DNA from: an uncultured Acetatifactor sp. | GTDB taxonomy: Bacteria > Bacillota > Clostridia > Lachnospirales > Lachnospiraceae | DNA length: 43,334 nt | Direction of reading: 5' to 3' | Assembly: GCA_934394815.1 (NCBI GenBank) | Contig: CAKRRD010000022.1 | Coordinates: 1-43,334, forward strand | Part shown: in pieces, positions 25,113-33,698 of the stretch | Layout: each line of letters opens with the position of its first letter | Numbering within the stretch: the first letter of the stretch is position 1 | The notes under the pieces: model-generated | Database searches by the model: none | What the model was told of the DNA's origin: nothing | The model's input: the letters and a program-made list of their open reading frames with translations, nothing else | Position numbers and translations under genes: made by a program

Positions 25113-26789
25113 GGATTTTTTTGTTTTCTGCCGTTTTTTCGCCTGTCGGATCGCTTCTTTGCGTCGATTGCGAAGATCCTGATCCACAGAGCAATACCGG
25201 GATCTGGAACGATTCCTTCTGCGGTTGAATTTCCAGGTCAGGCGCGTGCTGCGATGTGCGAAATGATAGTTCTTGAAAAACGCCCGCAGCAACAGTGCAA
25301 GGAAAATCAGTACCGCTATTCCTACAATGCAGAAAAATACCTTTACCACGTTAATGAAAATAACGGCCGGACCATCGGAAGTGTTATTGTCTTCCTGCGG
25401 GGATGTCTCCTGCGCAGCCATCGGTATGCCGCCGTTGCTGCCGGTTTTATCCCCTGCCTCTTCGGTTGTCTCAGTACTGTTTTCCTCTATGGCTGCTGTG
25501 TCGGACTGCGTCTCTCCGGCAGCACCGCTTTCCGCTGCGGTCTCTGTCGTATTCTCACGGAAGACACTGCTGCCTTTTTCCGTTGCTGTAAAGTCCAGAG
25601 ATGCCGTTCCCAGCACAACATCATTGTAAGTGTAGGTGATTACTGCCACCTGTCCCGGCTCCGTGTCATCGTAGGAAATACTCGACTCCACATCCTGAAA
25701 AGCAATGGTATTGGGCAGGGTAATGCTGTCCGTCTGATTCAGTTCCAGAATCGGCTTGGAATTGCCGAAAATATCGTTGCCACTGTAAAAAGACCCTGCA
25801 TTTTCAATGTTGTATCTGGTCTCCGTCTGAGAGATGTTCACTCTCTGGAAATTGCTGAAACCATAGTCGAACAGAGCAATCGTATCTTCATAATAATTCG
25901 GATTCTCGTCTTTCATGACCACGCAGATCAGCTTCATGCCGTCTTTTTCCGCGCAGGATACCAGGGTGCTGCGGGCGGCATCGGTGTAGCCGGTCTTACA
26001 GCCCACCAGATACGGGTATGCATATTTGCCGCCGGGAATCAGTTCCATCTTGTTGACTTCCATAATATCATCCGGCTGACGTTCCGAAGGGGAAATATGC
26101 AGCATATGAGTCATCGTCATCTTGCATAACGCTTCGTTGGCAAAAAAGGCCCTGCCGATCATGGCCAGATCGTAGGCACTGGTGTAATGATTCTCATTGG
26201 GAAGACCGTTGGGATTGACAAAATTGGAATCCACACAGCCCAGTTCCTTCGCTCTCTCATTCATAATGGAAGCAAAATCCTGCCAGGTCGTACCGGAAAT
26301 ATGTTCTGCTACCGCAAAAGAAACTTCATTGGCGGAACGGATCAGAATGGCGTTCAGGCATTCCTCCATAGTCAGCTGCTCACCGGGGTCAATGGCGATA
26401 TGGTTGCTTCCCGGATCAATGTCGTGTACCGCATCATAGGAGAAATCTACAATCTCGTCCATGCTGCAACGCTCGGAGGCAATCAATGTTGTTAAGATTT
26501 TGGTGGTGCTGGCAGGGTATTCCTGCTGATGAATATTCTTGGCATAGAGGATTGCTCCGGTATCCGCATCCATCAGAATCGCGGATTCCGCGCTGACGAC
26601 CGGGCCTGTAGGCCAGTTCTCCACAGCGTTGGACTGAACCGCCAGTGACTGATTGCGGGCGATATTCTCCTCCTTGATGGTCGCTGCGCAGACGCTCATC
26701 CCCTGAGATGCAAAAAGGCAGAGGGCGCTGATTCCCATCACTGCCTTTGTTAAAAAACTTCTATATGAAAAATGCCTGAAAAGCTGCAT
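25095..26789 (-). CDS. D-alanyl-D-alanine carboxypeptidase (PBP5/DacF-like) with C-terminal membrane anchor
   Basis: This 564-residue penicillin-binding protein trims D-alanine from peptidoglycan stem peptides outside the cell. The N-terminal signal peptide ends near SVCAA (residue 36). The active-site motifs are SxxK (S94-TTK97), SxN (S152-AN154) and KTG (265-267). A beta-rich PBP5-like domain follows, then a low-complexity linker rich in T, E and A, a membrane helix (VVKVFFCIVGIAVLIFLALL) and a basic tail. The C-terminal anchor is a true helix rather than the amphipathic tail of E. coli PBP5. The start at 26789 has AAGGA seven bases upstream. Confidence 0.93.
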   Translation of the reverse strand: MQLFRHFSYRSFLTKAVMGISALCLFASQGMSVCAATIKEENIARNQSLAVQSNAVENWPTGPVVSAESAILMDADTGAILYAKNIHQQEYPASTTKILTTLIASERCSMDEIVDFSYDAVHDIDPGSNHIAIDPGEQLTMEECLNAILIRSANEVSFAVAEHISGTTWQDFASIMNERAKELGCVDSNFVNPNGLPNENHYTSAYDLAMIGRAFFANEALCKMTMTHMLHISPSERQPDDIMEVNKMELIPGGKYAYPYLVGCKTGYTDAARSTLVSCAEKDGMKLICVVMKDENPNYYEDTIALFDYGFSNFQRVNISQTETRYNIENAGSFYSGNDIFGNSKPILELNQTDSITLPNTIAFQDVESSISYDDTEPGQVAVITYTYNDVVLGTASLDFTATEKGSSVFRENTTETAAESGAAGETQSDTAAIEENSTETTEEAGDKTGSNGGIPMAAQETSPQEDNNTSDGPAVIFINVVKVFFCIVGIAVLIFLALLLRAFFKNYHFAHRSTRLTWKFNRRRNRSRSRYCSVDQDLRNRRKEAIRQAKKRQKTKKSNRFRG

Positions 26790-26810
26790 GTATAAATCCT
26801 TCCTGCTATC

Positions 26811-26862
26811 TAAAAAATAAAATGGTGTATGATAATGCGTATTCTTTATCATACACCATTTT
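26811..26862 (-). terminator. Rho-independent terminator after the yfcE-like gene
   Basis: Perfect 17-base arms AAAATGGTGTATGATAA and TTATCATACACCATTTT surround a 10-base loop (26819-26862). The minus-strand transcript then reads TATTTTTTA. A -10-like TATGAT lies inside one arm with TTGGTT 16 bases upstream (26875-26870), which could be the carboxypeptidase promoter. Confidence 0.88.
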
Positions 26863-26931
26863 ACTTAAAAACCAAAGTCTTATCTCTATTTTTTACTTCT
26901 TTTTAAGACCTTCCGCGATCAACGTTATTTT

Positions 26932-27480
26932 CTATACGGAATACCGTATATGTTCCTGTCCGTCGAAGTCCTTCCACACAAAATCTTTCCCTTCCCAGAT
27001 CATGTAGCCATGCCAGCTTTCTTCCTTTGGGATCGACACGGAACCAGGATTCATGCAGATATACTGTTCTGTCTCGTGAACGACGCATTTCGGTACATGG
27101 GTATGTCCGTGCAGTAAAATATCTCCGGGGTGCAGCGGCGGCAGCTTCTGTTCATTATAGACATGGCCATGAGTGGCATAGACCGCCAATGTCCCTTCCG
27201 CCAGAACGCAGTAGTCGCCCAGCACCGGGAATTCCAGCACCATCTGATCCACCTCCGTGTCACAATTACCGCGGACACAGTAGATATCATTTTTCCGCTC
27301 GTTCAACAAAGCGATCACTTCCCTGGGGGCGTAATCTCTGGGCAGATCGTTTCTGGGACCGTGGTATAAAATATCTCCCAGTAAAAGCAGCCTGTCGGCC
27401 TTTTCCTCCGTATAAGCTTCCAAAAGTTTCCGGCAGTAATATGCCGATCCGTGAATATCCGATGCAATCATCCATTTCAT
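26932..27480 (-). CDS. yfcE: YfcE-like metallophosphodiesterase
   Basis: The 182-residue protein has all calcineurin-like metallophosphoesterase motifs: DIHGS (residues 8-12), GDILYHG, GNCD, THGH and GHTHVP. E. coli YfcE is a manganese-dependent phosphodiesterase of unknown natural substrate; that is family knowledge. The length is normal for YfcE. The start at 27480 has AGGAGGAG seven bases upstream; the open frame to 27531 runs across the promoter. It is divergent from trmB and ends in a strong terminator. Confidence 0.9.
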   Translation of the reverse strand: MKWMIASDIHGSAYYCRKLLEAYTEEKADRLLLLGDILYHGPRNDLPRDYAPREVIALLNERKNDIYCVRGNCDTEVDQMVLEFPVLGDYCVLAEGTLAVYATHGHVYNEQKLPPLHPGDILLHGHTHVPKCVVHETEQYICMNPGSVSIPKEESWHGYMIWEGKDFVWKDFDGQEHIRYSV

Positions 27481-27501
27481 AAGTCTTCTCCTCCTGCTGT
27501 C

Positions 27502-27531
27502 AGTATAATCCCCCGCCCGGTGACTTGACAA
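27502..27531 (-). promoter_or_regulatory. yfcE promoter, overlapping a possible divergent trmB promoter
   Basis: The minus strand has TTGTCA (27531-27526), 18 bases and TATACT (27507-27502). On the plus strand TTGACA (27525-27530) covers almost the same bases and is followed 17 bases later by TACATT (27548-27553), a weaker -10 for trmB. The two -35 boxes would compete for polymerase. Confidence 0.7.
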
Positions 27532-27590
27532 GCTTTCTCAGATAAAGTACATTGACAATACAGATTACTATAAGAAAGGCTGAGATTACC

Positions 27591-28235
27591 ATGAGGTTAC
27601 GAAATATTACCGGTTCCCGGGAAGTCATTGCGGAAAGTCCCTTTGTCGTACCGGAAGATACTTTGGAGGCATGCCCCGGAACCTGGCATGAGATTTTCGG
27701 AAACGATCATCCGATTCATATTGAGATCGGTATGGGAAAAGGACGTTTCCTGCACACCCTTGCCAGTCAGAACCCACAGATCAATTACGTGGGAATTGAG
27801 AAATATTCCAGCGTATTGCTCCGCGCGATCCAGAAAATGGAGGAGGACGAGCTTCCGAACCTGAAATTCATCCGTATGGATGCAGAGGATATTGATAAGG
27901 TATTCGGAAAAGGGGAGGTGGACCGCATTTACCTGAATTTCTCCGATCCCTGGCCCAAGGACCGCCACGCGAAGAGAAGACTTCCTTCCAGACAGTTTCT
28001 GGCACGCTACGATGTGATTCTGAAAAAAGAAGGCACACTGGAATTCAAGACGGATAATCGCCCGTTGTTTGATTTTGCGGTAGAGGAGCTGGAACCCGCC
28101 GGATGGAAAGCACAGGTGATCACCTACGATCTGCACAACGATGCGGCACTGATGGAGGGGAATGTCATGACCGAATACGAGGAAAAGTTTTCCTCCGTTG
28201 GCAATCCCATCTGCAAATATATCATTTACAGATAA
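27591..28235 (+). CDS. trmB: tRNA (guanine-N7-)-methyltransferase
   Basis: This 214-residue SAM-dependent enzyme methylates G46 of tRNA. The SAM site is IEIGMGKGRFLHTLA (about residues 42-56) with GIEKYSS after it. The catalytic and tRNA-binding stretch FSDPWPKDRHAKRRL and the EFKTDN motif are intact. The length is normal. I start at MRLRNI (27591), with AAAGG 11 bases upstream; the frame opens at 27552 without a better site. The thioredoxin gene follows after 63 bases with no terminator between, so co-transcription is likely. Confidence 0.95.
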   Translation: MRLRNITGSREVIAESPFVVPEDTLEACPGTWHEIFGNDHPIHIEIGMGKGRFLHTLASQNPQINYVGIEKYSSVLLRAIQKMEEDELPNLKFIRMDAEDIDKVFGKGEVDRIYLNFSDPWPKDRHAKRRLPSRQFLARYDVILKKEGTLEFKTDNRPLFDFAVEELEPAGWKAQVITYDLHNDAALMEGNVMTEYEEKFSSVGNPICKYIIYR

Positions 28236-28298
28236 CAGCCGGAATATAGAATCTTATTTTTGAGATACTATCAACAAATGACAGAAAGGAAGGATACT

Positions 28299-28619
28299 AT
28301 GGAATATACGTTTACCGTTGCTAATTTTGAGGAAGAAGTTCTGAACTCCGCTCTGCCCGTTCTGGTAGATTTCTACGCAGACTGGTGCAATCCCTGCAAG
28401 ATGATGGCTCCTGTCGTGGCAAAGCTGGCAGAAGCTTACGAGGGAAAAGTAAAGGTCGGCAAGATCAATGTGGATGAAAACATGACCATCGCCCAGAAGT
28501 ACCGCGTGGCAAGCATTCCGAATTTCGTTGTTTTCAGGGACGGACAGCCCGTGGCAAACTTCGTCGGTGCCATGTCTGAAGCAGACTTCCGCCAGAAGCT
28601 GGAGCAGGCGATTCTGTAA
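28299..28619 (+). CDS. Thioredoxin with WCNPC active site
   Basis: The 106-residue protein has the thioredoxin fold and an active site WCNPCK (C30 and C33), with asparagine in place of the usual glycine. The conserved cis-proline region reads VASIPNFVVF and FYADW precedes the site. It is a cytoplasmic disulfide reductase candidate. The start at MEYTF has GGAAGGA four bases upstream. A bidirectional terminator follows directly. The altered CXXC may shift redox potential, but that is inference. Confidence 0.93.
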   Translation: MEYTFTVANFEEEVLNSALPVLVDFYADWCNPCKMMAPVVAKLAEAYEGKVKVGKINVDENMTIAQKYRVASIPNFVVFRDGQPVANFVGAMSEADFRQKLEQAIL

Positions 28620-28630
28620 AAATAAGTTTT

Positions 28631-28678
28631 TAAAACCCGGGTACGGTGAGAGGATGTCTCTGCCGTATCCGGGTTTTA
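28631..28678. terminator. Bidirectional rho-independent terminator between trx and the zeta toxin gene
   Basis: AAAACCCGGGTACGG and CCGTATCCGGGTTTT pair almost perfectly (28632-28645 with 28663-28677). The stem is flanked by A-rich and T-rich bases on both sides, so it can serve the plus-strand thioredoxin gene and the convergent minus-strand toxin gene. Confidence 0.88.
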
Positions 28679-28685
28679 AATTATT

Positions 28686-29243
28686 TTACTTTACATATTT
28701 TTTATACCACAATGGTACCTCATTTGTTATGGTATATAATTCGCCTTTTTTATATATTGCAAACCGGTTAAATGCTTCTGTATTATCATACAAAACAACC
28801 AGATCACATTCATTCTTTATCATGTTCAAGCGATCAAAGCTTTCCGTATATCTTCTCTCTACATCCGCATCCGGAATCCCATGTCCACCGTGGGCAACAC
28901 GATATGCGATTCTCTGCTTTGCAATATCTACGGACTCAACACCAACATAATGGAGTTCTACTACATACCCTAGATCTTTTGCCTTTTTAATATTTTTCAA
29001 AACCGAATTACCGCATAATGTCGTTTCCTGATTGAAAGAAATTCCCTGCTCGAAGCAATCCTGTATCTTTTTTACTGCTATCTTACCTGCTTTCATAACA
29101 TCGGAAGGATTTTTCCAATCTCCAAAAGAACGCACTATTTCATCCGTGTTAACTCGTTCCATTAATTTTAGTGAATCTATGGTTTGATATAATGTGGACT
29201 TTCCGGCGCCGTTAACACCTGCAATTAAAATATATTTCTTCAT
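28686..29243 (-). CDS. Zeta-toxin family P-loop kinase
   Basis: The 185-residue protein fits the zeta-toxin/predicted ABC-type ATPase family. Walker A is GVNGAGKST (residues 9-17). A VNTDEIVR stretch follows where zeta proteins bind their sugar-nucleotide substrate, then FNQETTL and a conserved arginine in RRYTESFDRL. Zeta toxins phosphorylate UDP-N-acetylglucosamine and block cell-wall synthesis; activity here is inferred. It is shorter than the classic 287-residue zeta. The ATG overlaps the upstream stop by one base (TAATG). Base composition is clearly more AT-rich than in neighbours, suggesting transfer. Confidence 0.82.
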   Translation of the reverse strand: MKKYILIAGVNGAGKSTLYQTIDSLKLMERVNTDEIVRSFGDWKNPSDVMKAGKIAVKKIQDCFEQGISFNQETTLCGNSVLKNIKKAKDLGYVVELHYVGVESVDIAKQRIAYRVAHGGHGIPDADVERRYTESFDRLNMIKNECDLVVLYDNTEAFNRFAIYKKGELYTITNEVPLWYKKYVK

Positions 29244-29422
29244 TAAAACAGATTTCCCTCAATAACTTTCTTTTGCTTTTGCTGAAGCAAAAAGTTTCCA
29301 ATCATCTCAAAAAAATCTCTTTCTTCACTGTCTTTTGCTTCCATTACCAACTGTAGTGTGTCCTCTGGTTGTAGAGCTTTCATATCTTTATACATATCAG
29401 AATATTTTCGTACATCACACAT
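29243..29422 (-). CDS. Small antitoxin candidate upstream of the zeta toxin
   Basis: This 59-residue, charged and helical protein (MCDVRKYSDMYKDMKALQPED, then EERDFFEMIGNFLLQQKQKK) has no recognised domain. Its place and one-base overlap with the toxin gene are typical of a type II antitoxin. No DNA-binding motif is evident. I start at 29422, with GGAGGT seven bases upstream; an ATG at 29437 lies in that ribosome site. A TATACT box lies just upstream (about 29451), with no clear -35. Confidence 0.7.
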   Translation of the reverse strand: MCDVRKYSDMYKDMKALQPEDTLQLVMEAKDSEERDFFEMIGNFLLQQKQKKVIEGNLF

Positions 29423-29467
29423 AGTTTCTACCTCCATGATAAGTATATCAAATTAGTTACTTTTTTA

Positions 29468-30091
29468 CTACTGGTATTCCCTACTCTCTGGTAATGCCTC
29501 TCTGGTGATGTAATAATCGCAGTATTCATCGCCTTCGGCCACGGATTTCTGTCTGTGGTAGCGGACGCCGCGGATGCCGGCGGTGTAGATTTTGTCGATG
29601 GCGCACATGACCGGGGCGATCTCGGGCATTCCCAGTTCTTTCAGGGTCTCATGGATAGGGCAGGCATAGACGTACATGGTGACGCTTTCCTCGCCCACAT
29701 CGACGATCTTGCTCTTGTAGCCCTTTTTCTCGCTGCCTGCACTTCGCATAATGGCTTCCCGGTGCCGCCAGATCAGCTTCGGAAGTCCCGGGAAACCGGT
29801 GAGTTTCGCCAGCTGCCGCTTCACATCTTCTCCGGCGGAAGGGGCATAGTCCATCATAAGTCTGCGTGCTTCTTCCTTCGAGACTTTTTCCTGCAAAGCC
29901 AGATAAATGCCTGCCATGGGATATGCCACGTTTTTCGCATCCGGAACTGCTTTCGGGTGCCTGTCCAGAAGATCTGCACTGATCTTCCCGGCGTGCTTCC
30001 AAAGGGTATTTCCCTCTTCCTCGCCGAATTGTGTAAGGATCACATTTTTAAACTTCGCAAAAAATCTGTTTTTATCCAACACATTTCTCAT
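29468..30091 (-). CDS. L-2-amino-thiazoline-4-carboxylic acid hydrolase family protein
   Basis: The 207-residue protein resembles the ATC hydrolase family, whose founding member opens the thiazoline ring of ATC in cysteine production. The C-terminal part carries the family pattern: ACPIHETLKELG, PVMCAIDKI and SVAEGDEYCDYYI (about residues 140-200). The true substrate in most members is unknown. It is soluble, with no signal peptide. I start at MRNVLDK (30091), with GGAGG six bases upstream. It is the last gene of a three-gene run, 16 bases after the UvrA-like gene. Confidence 0.72.
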   Translation of the reverse strand: MRNVLDKNRFFAKFKNVILTQFGEEEGNTLWKHAGKISADLLDRHPKAVPDAKNVAYPMAGIYLALQEKVSKEEARRLMMDYAPSAGEDVKRQLAKLTGFPGLPKLIWRHREAIMRSAGSEKKGYKSKIVDVGEESVTMYVYACPIHETLKELGMPEIAPVMCAIDKIYTAGIRGVRYHRQKSVAEGDEYCDYYITREALPESREYQ

Positions 30092-30107
30092 GATGCCCCT
30101 CCTCTGT

Positions 30108-32603
30108 CTACAGATATTTTCCCGTAATGCTGTCCGCATTGGCTGCGATCTGCTCCGGGGTTCCCACGGCAACGACTCTGCCGCCGTCCTCTCCGCCGCC
30201 GGGCCCCATATCAATGATGTAATCGGCGTTGCGGATCACATCCAGATCATGCTCGATGACAAGTACGGTCGCTCCATTGTCCACCAAGGCCTGAAATACC
30301 TGCAACAGGGTCTGCACATCTAACGGATGCAGTCCGATGGTGGGTTCGTCGAACACGAATACGGAATCCGACTGTCCTCTGCCCATTTCACTGGCCAGTT
30401 TCAGCCGCTGAGCTTCGCCGCCGGAGAGGCTGGGTGTCTCCTCTCCCAGCGTGAGATACCCCAATCCCAGATTTTTCAGGACTTCCAGCCGCTGATGCAC
30501 GACTTTCCAGTCTTCGGTTGCCTGCAATGCCGTCGTGACATCCATCTCCATCATCTGGGGCAGGGAGTATCGCCCGCCCTGTTTGTTCTCATAGCAGATG
30601 TTCCAGGCCTCTTTGGCATAACGGGAACCGCCACACTCCGGGCAAGGCACATCCACGTCCGGCAGGAACTGCACATCCAGACTGATCTGTCCAGTGCCGT
30701 CGCAGACCGGACATCTTAATTTTCCGGTATTATAGGAAAAATCCCCTGCCTTGTACTTTTTATTTTTCGCATCTGCGGTTCTGGCATAAATTTTCCGCAG
30801 TTCATCATGGACATTGGCATAGGTAGCCACTGTGGATCGCACATTGATACCGATGGGGGAGGCATCGATCAGCTTTACATGGGCGATGCCTTCTGCGGTA
30901 ATGCTTTTTACATGTCCGGGCAAATGTTCGCCGTTTAGCTTCGCTTCCAGTCCGGGGATCAGGCTTTCCAGCACCATGGTGGTCTTGCCGGAGCCGGAGA
31001 CACCGGTGACGACCGTAAGTCTTCCCTTGGGAATGTCGATTTCCAGCGGCTTTACCGTGTGAATGGTGTCCGTAGACAAATGGAGCTTCCCCTGTGAAAA
31101 GATTTCTTCCAGGGCAATGGGCTTACGGATACGCATATTTGCTGTCCCGCCCAGAAAAGGCCCGATCATGGACTCTTTCCGCGCGATCACCTGCGGAATC
31201 GTGCCTTGTGTGATCACATAACCGCCTCCGGCACCGGCTTCCGGTCCCATCTCGATCAGCCAGTCCGCTTCGGACAGAATCTGGGTATCATGATCCACTA
31301 AAATGATGGAGTTGCCATCGGCGATCAGATCATGCATCACCGCATTCAGTCCCACGATATTCGAAGGATGCAGACCGATGGAGGGCTCATCCAGCACATA
31401 GAGTACCCCGGTGGTACGGTTCCGCACCGCCCGGGCCAGCTGCATCCGCTGTCTTTCCCCGGTGGACAGGGAGGCCGCAGCACGATCCAGAGACAGATAG
31501 GAAAGCCCCAGATCCATCAGCCTTTTGGCCACCGTCTGAAAGGATTCACAGATGGATTCCGCCATGGGTCGCATCTCTTCCGGGAGAGAATCGGGTACTC
31601 CCGCCACCCAGTCCACCAGTTCTTTCAGAGGCATCTGGCAGGCCTGCGCCAGTCCTATCCCCCGAAGTCTCGGTGCTCTGGCGGCTTCGGAAAGTCTGCT
31701 GCCACTGCATTCCGGACAGATATCCTCCTTCAGAAATTTTTCCACACGTTTCATGCCCTTTTCGTCTTTTACCTTTGCCAGAGCATTCTCTACCGTATAT
31801 ACCGCATTAAAATAGGTAAAATCCAGTTCTCCCGCCTGATTGGTCTTTTTCGCCTTATAAAAAATATGCTTTTTCTCCGCGGGCCCGTGATAGACGATCT
31901 CTTTTTCCCGATCTGTCAGTTCCCGGAAGGGTATATCCGTCCGCACTCCCATTTCCCGACAGACATCCGTCATCAATGACCACATGAGGCTGTTCCAGGG
32001 TGCCACCGCTCCCTCGTCAATGCTCAGGGAATCATCCGGCACCAGCGAATCCAGATCCACGGTCCGCACACTTCCCGTACCGCCGCACTTCGAACAGGCT
32101 CCCTGAGAATTGAATGCCAGTTCTTCTGCACTGGGGGCATGCACCTTCGCTCCGCATTTGGGACACAGGATCTCCTGCTCCGCCGCTACTTTCAGGGTCG
32201 GCGGTACATAATGTCCGTTGGGGCAGCGATGGGAAGCCAGTCGGGAATACATCAGGCGCAGGCTGTTCAGAAGTTCCGTTCCGGTTCCGAAAGTACTGCG
32301 GATCCCCGGGATGCCGGGGCGCTGATGTAGTGCCAGTGCCGCCGGAACATAGAGGACTTCATCCACCTGGGCTTTCGCCGCACCGGTCATACGTCTTCTC
32401 GTATAGGTAGACAGAGATTCCAGATAGCGTCTGGAGCCCTCTGCGTAGAGAACTCCCAGTGCCAGCGAGGATTTCCCCGAACCGGATACCCCGGCGATCC
32501 CCACGATTTTGTGCAGTGGAACATCCACATCTATATTTTTCAGGTTATGAACCTTTGCACCTCTTACTTTGATATGCTTTGGCTCATTGCTTTCGTTTTC
32601 CAT
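30108..32603 (-). CDS. Short UvrA-like (UvrA2-type) ABC ATPase
   Basis: At 831 residues this is shorter than standard UvrA (about 940). It keeps two ABC modules: Walker A GVSGSGKSS (38-46) and GVSGSGKTT (about 530), signatures LSTGERQRMQLA and LSGGEAQRLKLA, and two DEPSIGLHP/DEPTIGLHP Walker B regions. Two CxxC zinc sites (CPKCG with CSKCG, and CPVCDG with CPECGG) are present. The region that binds UvrB appears to be missing after the first Walker A, as in UvrA2/DrrC proteins linked to drug tolerance. GGAG lies seven bases before the ATG. DNA damage recognition or antibiotic self-protection is inference. Confidence 0.88.
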   Translation of the reverse strand: MENESNEPKHIKVRGAKVHNLKNIDVDVPLHKIVGIAGVSGSGKSSLALGVLYAEGSRRYLESLSTYTRRRMTGAAKAQVDEVLYVPAALALHQRPGIPGIRSTFGTGTELLNSLRLMYSRLASHRCPNGHYVPPTLKVAAEQEILCPKCGAKVHAPSAEELAFNSQGACSKCGGTGSVRTVDLDSLVPDDSLSIDEGAVAPWNSLMWSLMTDVCREMGVRTDIPFRELTDREKEIVYHGPAEKKHIFYKAKKTNQAGELDFTYFNAVYTVENALAKVKDEKGMKRVEKFLKEDICPECSGSRLSEAARAPRLRGIGLAQACQMPLKELVDWVAGVPDSLPEEMRPMAESICESFQTVAKRLMDLGLSYLSLDRAAASLSTGERQRMQLARAVRNRTTGVLYVLDEPSIGLHPSNIVGLNAVMHDLIADGNSIILVDHDTQILSEADWLIEMGPEAGAGGGYVITQGTIPQVIARKESMIGPFLGGTANMRIRKPIALEEIFSQGKLHLSTDTIHTVKPLEIDIPKGRLTVVTGVSGSGKTTMVLESLIPGLEAKLNGEHLPGHVKSITAEGIAHVKLIDASPIGINVRSTVATYANVHDELRKIYARTADAKNKKYKAGDFSYNTGKLRCPVCDGTGQISLDVQFLPDVDVPCPECGGSRYAKEAWNICYENKQGGRYSLPQMMEMDVTTALQATEDWKVVHQRLEVLKNLGLGYLTLGEETPSLSGGEAQRLKLASEMGRGQSDSVFVFDEPTIGLHPLDVQTLLQVFQALVDNGATVLVIEHDLDVIRNADYIIDMGPGGGEDGGRVVAVGTPEQIAANADSITGKYL

Positions 32604-32633
32604 GACCGTACTCCTTGTCTTTTTCTTCCATCT

Positions 32634-33545
32634 TTAAAACAGATCCAACATATTGTCCAGATAGATTTCTTCTCTGACCTGTAGCTGGTACTCCGGTTTC
32701 GTCATATAGTACAGTAAAAATTCCAGAACCAGTGCACTGCCCAGTCCCCGGCCCTCGATCTTATAATTGGAAAATCCCATGGGCAAATAGATCTTCTGAA
32801 TATCTTCCACGCTGATAAATCCGGGATTTTTCATGGCTTTAGAGAAGCGATAGCCCTCCTCTGCTCCCGGCGAGGTACAACGGAAATCCGGCTCCTCTCC
32901 CAGATTCCTGCGGCTGACGGCTTCGTAGCATTCCTTCCTGTCCTTGCAGCCGAAATAACAGCATTCATTGCACAGAAATTCCACTTTGTCTTTCTGCGGT
33001 TCTGTCAGCGTATTTAATTTTTCGAAAGCCTTGTTCAGGCGAAAATCCGGTACCACATAGCGAAAATCGGCTCTGTCGATTTCCTTTTTTAATGCTTCAA
33101 AATCCGTCAGAACCTTTGTGGTGGAGGATACCAGATAAAGTTCCGGATAATGACTTTTCAAATACTGTAACAACAACTCTGAATGAACAATCACACCATT
33201 CTCCGGTTCGATATTCTCTGCAAACAGAGCACAGAGTTCATTACATTTTCTGTCGGAAAGATGTTCCTCGCAAAGCCGGGAATTGCTGAAGGTCAGGCGG
33301 GCTGAGATCCCGTATTCCTGTAACAGTGCCAGCACTTCCCGGGCATCGTGATCCTCCAGTGAGACGCGGCCGCCGCCCCAGATGCAGTCCGGCGGGGCTC
33401 CGTAGATGGAACCGATGTCACACCAGTCGTAAAAATATTCCCGATGCTCCCGAAATAACGGCAGAAACACCCGGTATAATTCATAGAATTCAAACAGACC
33501 GGGAAGATGGTAACAGGCGGTTTGTTTATTCATGCTTCCTTTCAT
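32634..33545 (-). CDS. Cys-rich protein resembling the U32 peptidase/UbiV fold
   Basis: I cannot name this 303-residue soluble protein with certainty. A cluster CNECCYFGCKDRKECYE (about residues 193-209) and upstream LTFSNSRLCEEHLSDRKCNELC resemble the Fe-S-binding cysteine layout of U32/UbiU-UbiV proteins, and VVPDFRLN looks like a barrel strand end. No signal peptide or membrane segment is present. It leads an operon with the UvrA2-type and ATC-hydrolase-family genes. GGAGG lies seven bases ahead of the ATG. The family link is low confidence; a metal-dependent enzyme is a fair guess. Confidence 0.6.
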   Translation of the reverse strand: MKGSMNKQTACYHLPGLFEFYELYRVFLPLFREHREYFYDWCDIGSIYGAPPDCIWGGGRVSLEDHDAREVLALLQEYGISARLTFSNSRLCEEHLSDRKCNELCALFAENIEPENGVIVHSELLLQYLKSHYPELYLVSSTTKVLTDFEALKKEIDRADFRYVVPDFRLNKAFEKLNTLTEPQKDKVEFLCNECCYFGCKDRKECYEAVSRRNLGEEPDFRCTSPGAEEGYRFSKAMKNPGFISVEDIQKIYLPMGFSNYKIEGRGLGSALVLEFLLYYMTKPEYQLQVREEIYLDNMLDLF

Positions 33546-33656
33546 TCTGTTTCCTCCGTATTATTCCTGTTTTCCCTGATGTGTCATTGATAATTCCTCC
33601 GCGAACTGCTCCGGCAGGATCACCATAAAATGTTAAATCTGCCTAACCATAGGTGT

Positions 33657-33685
33657 ATTATAGCTTATCTGTGAAAATGAAACAA
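33657..33685 (-). promoter_or_regulatory. Promoter of the U32-like/UvrA2/ATC-hydrolase operon
   Basis: The minus strand has TTGTTT (33685-33680), 17 bases and TATAAT (33662-33657). The roughly 105-base leader to the first gene includes a short open frame with its own GGAGG (MTHQGKQE, ATG near 33585), which may be translated. Confidence 0.75.
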
Positions 33686-33698
33686 TCGGTTTTGAACG

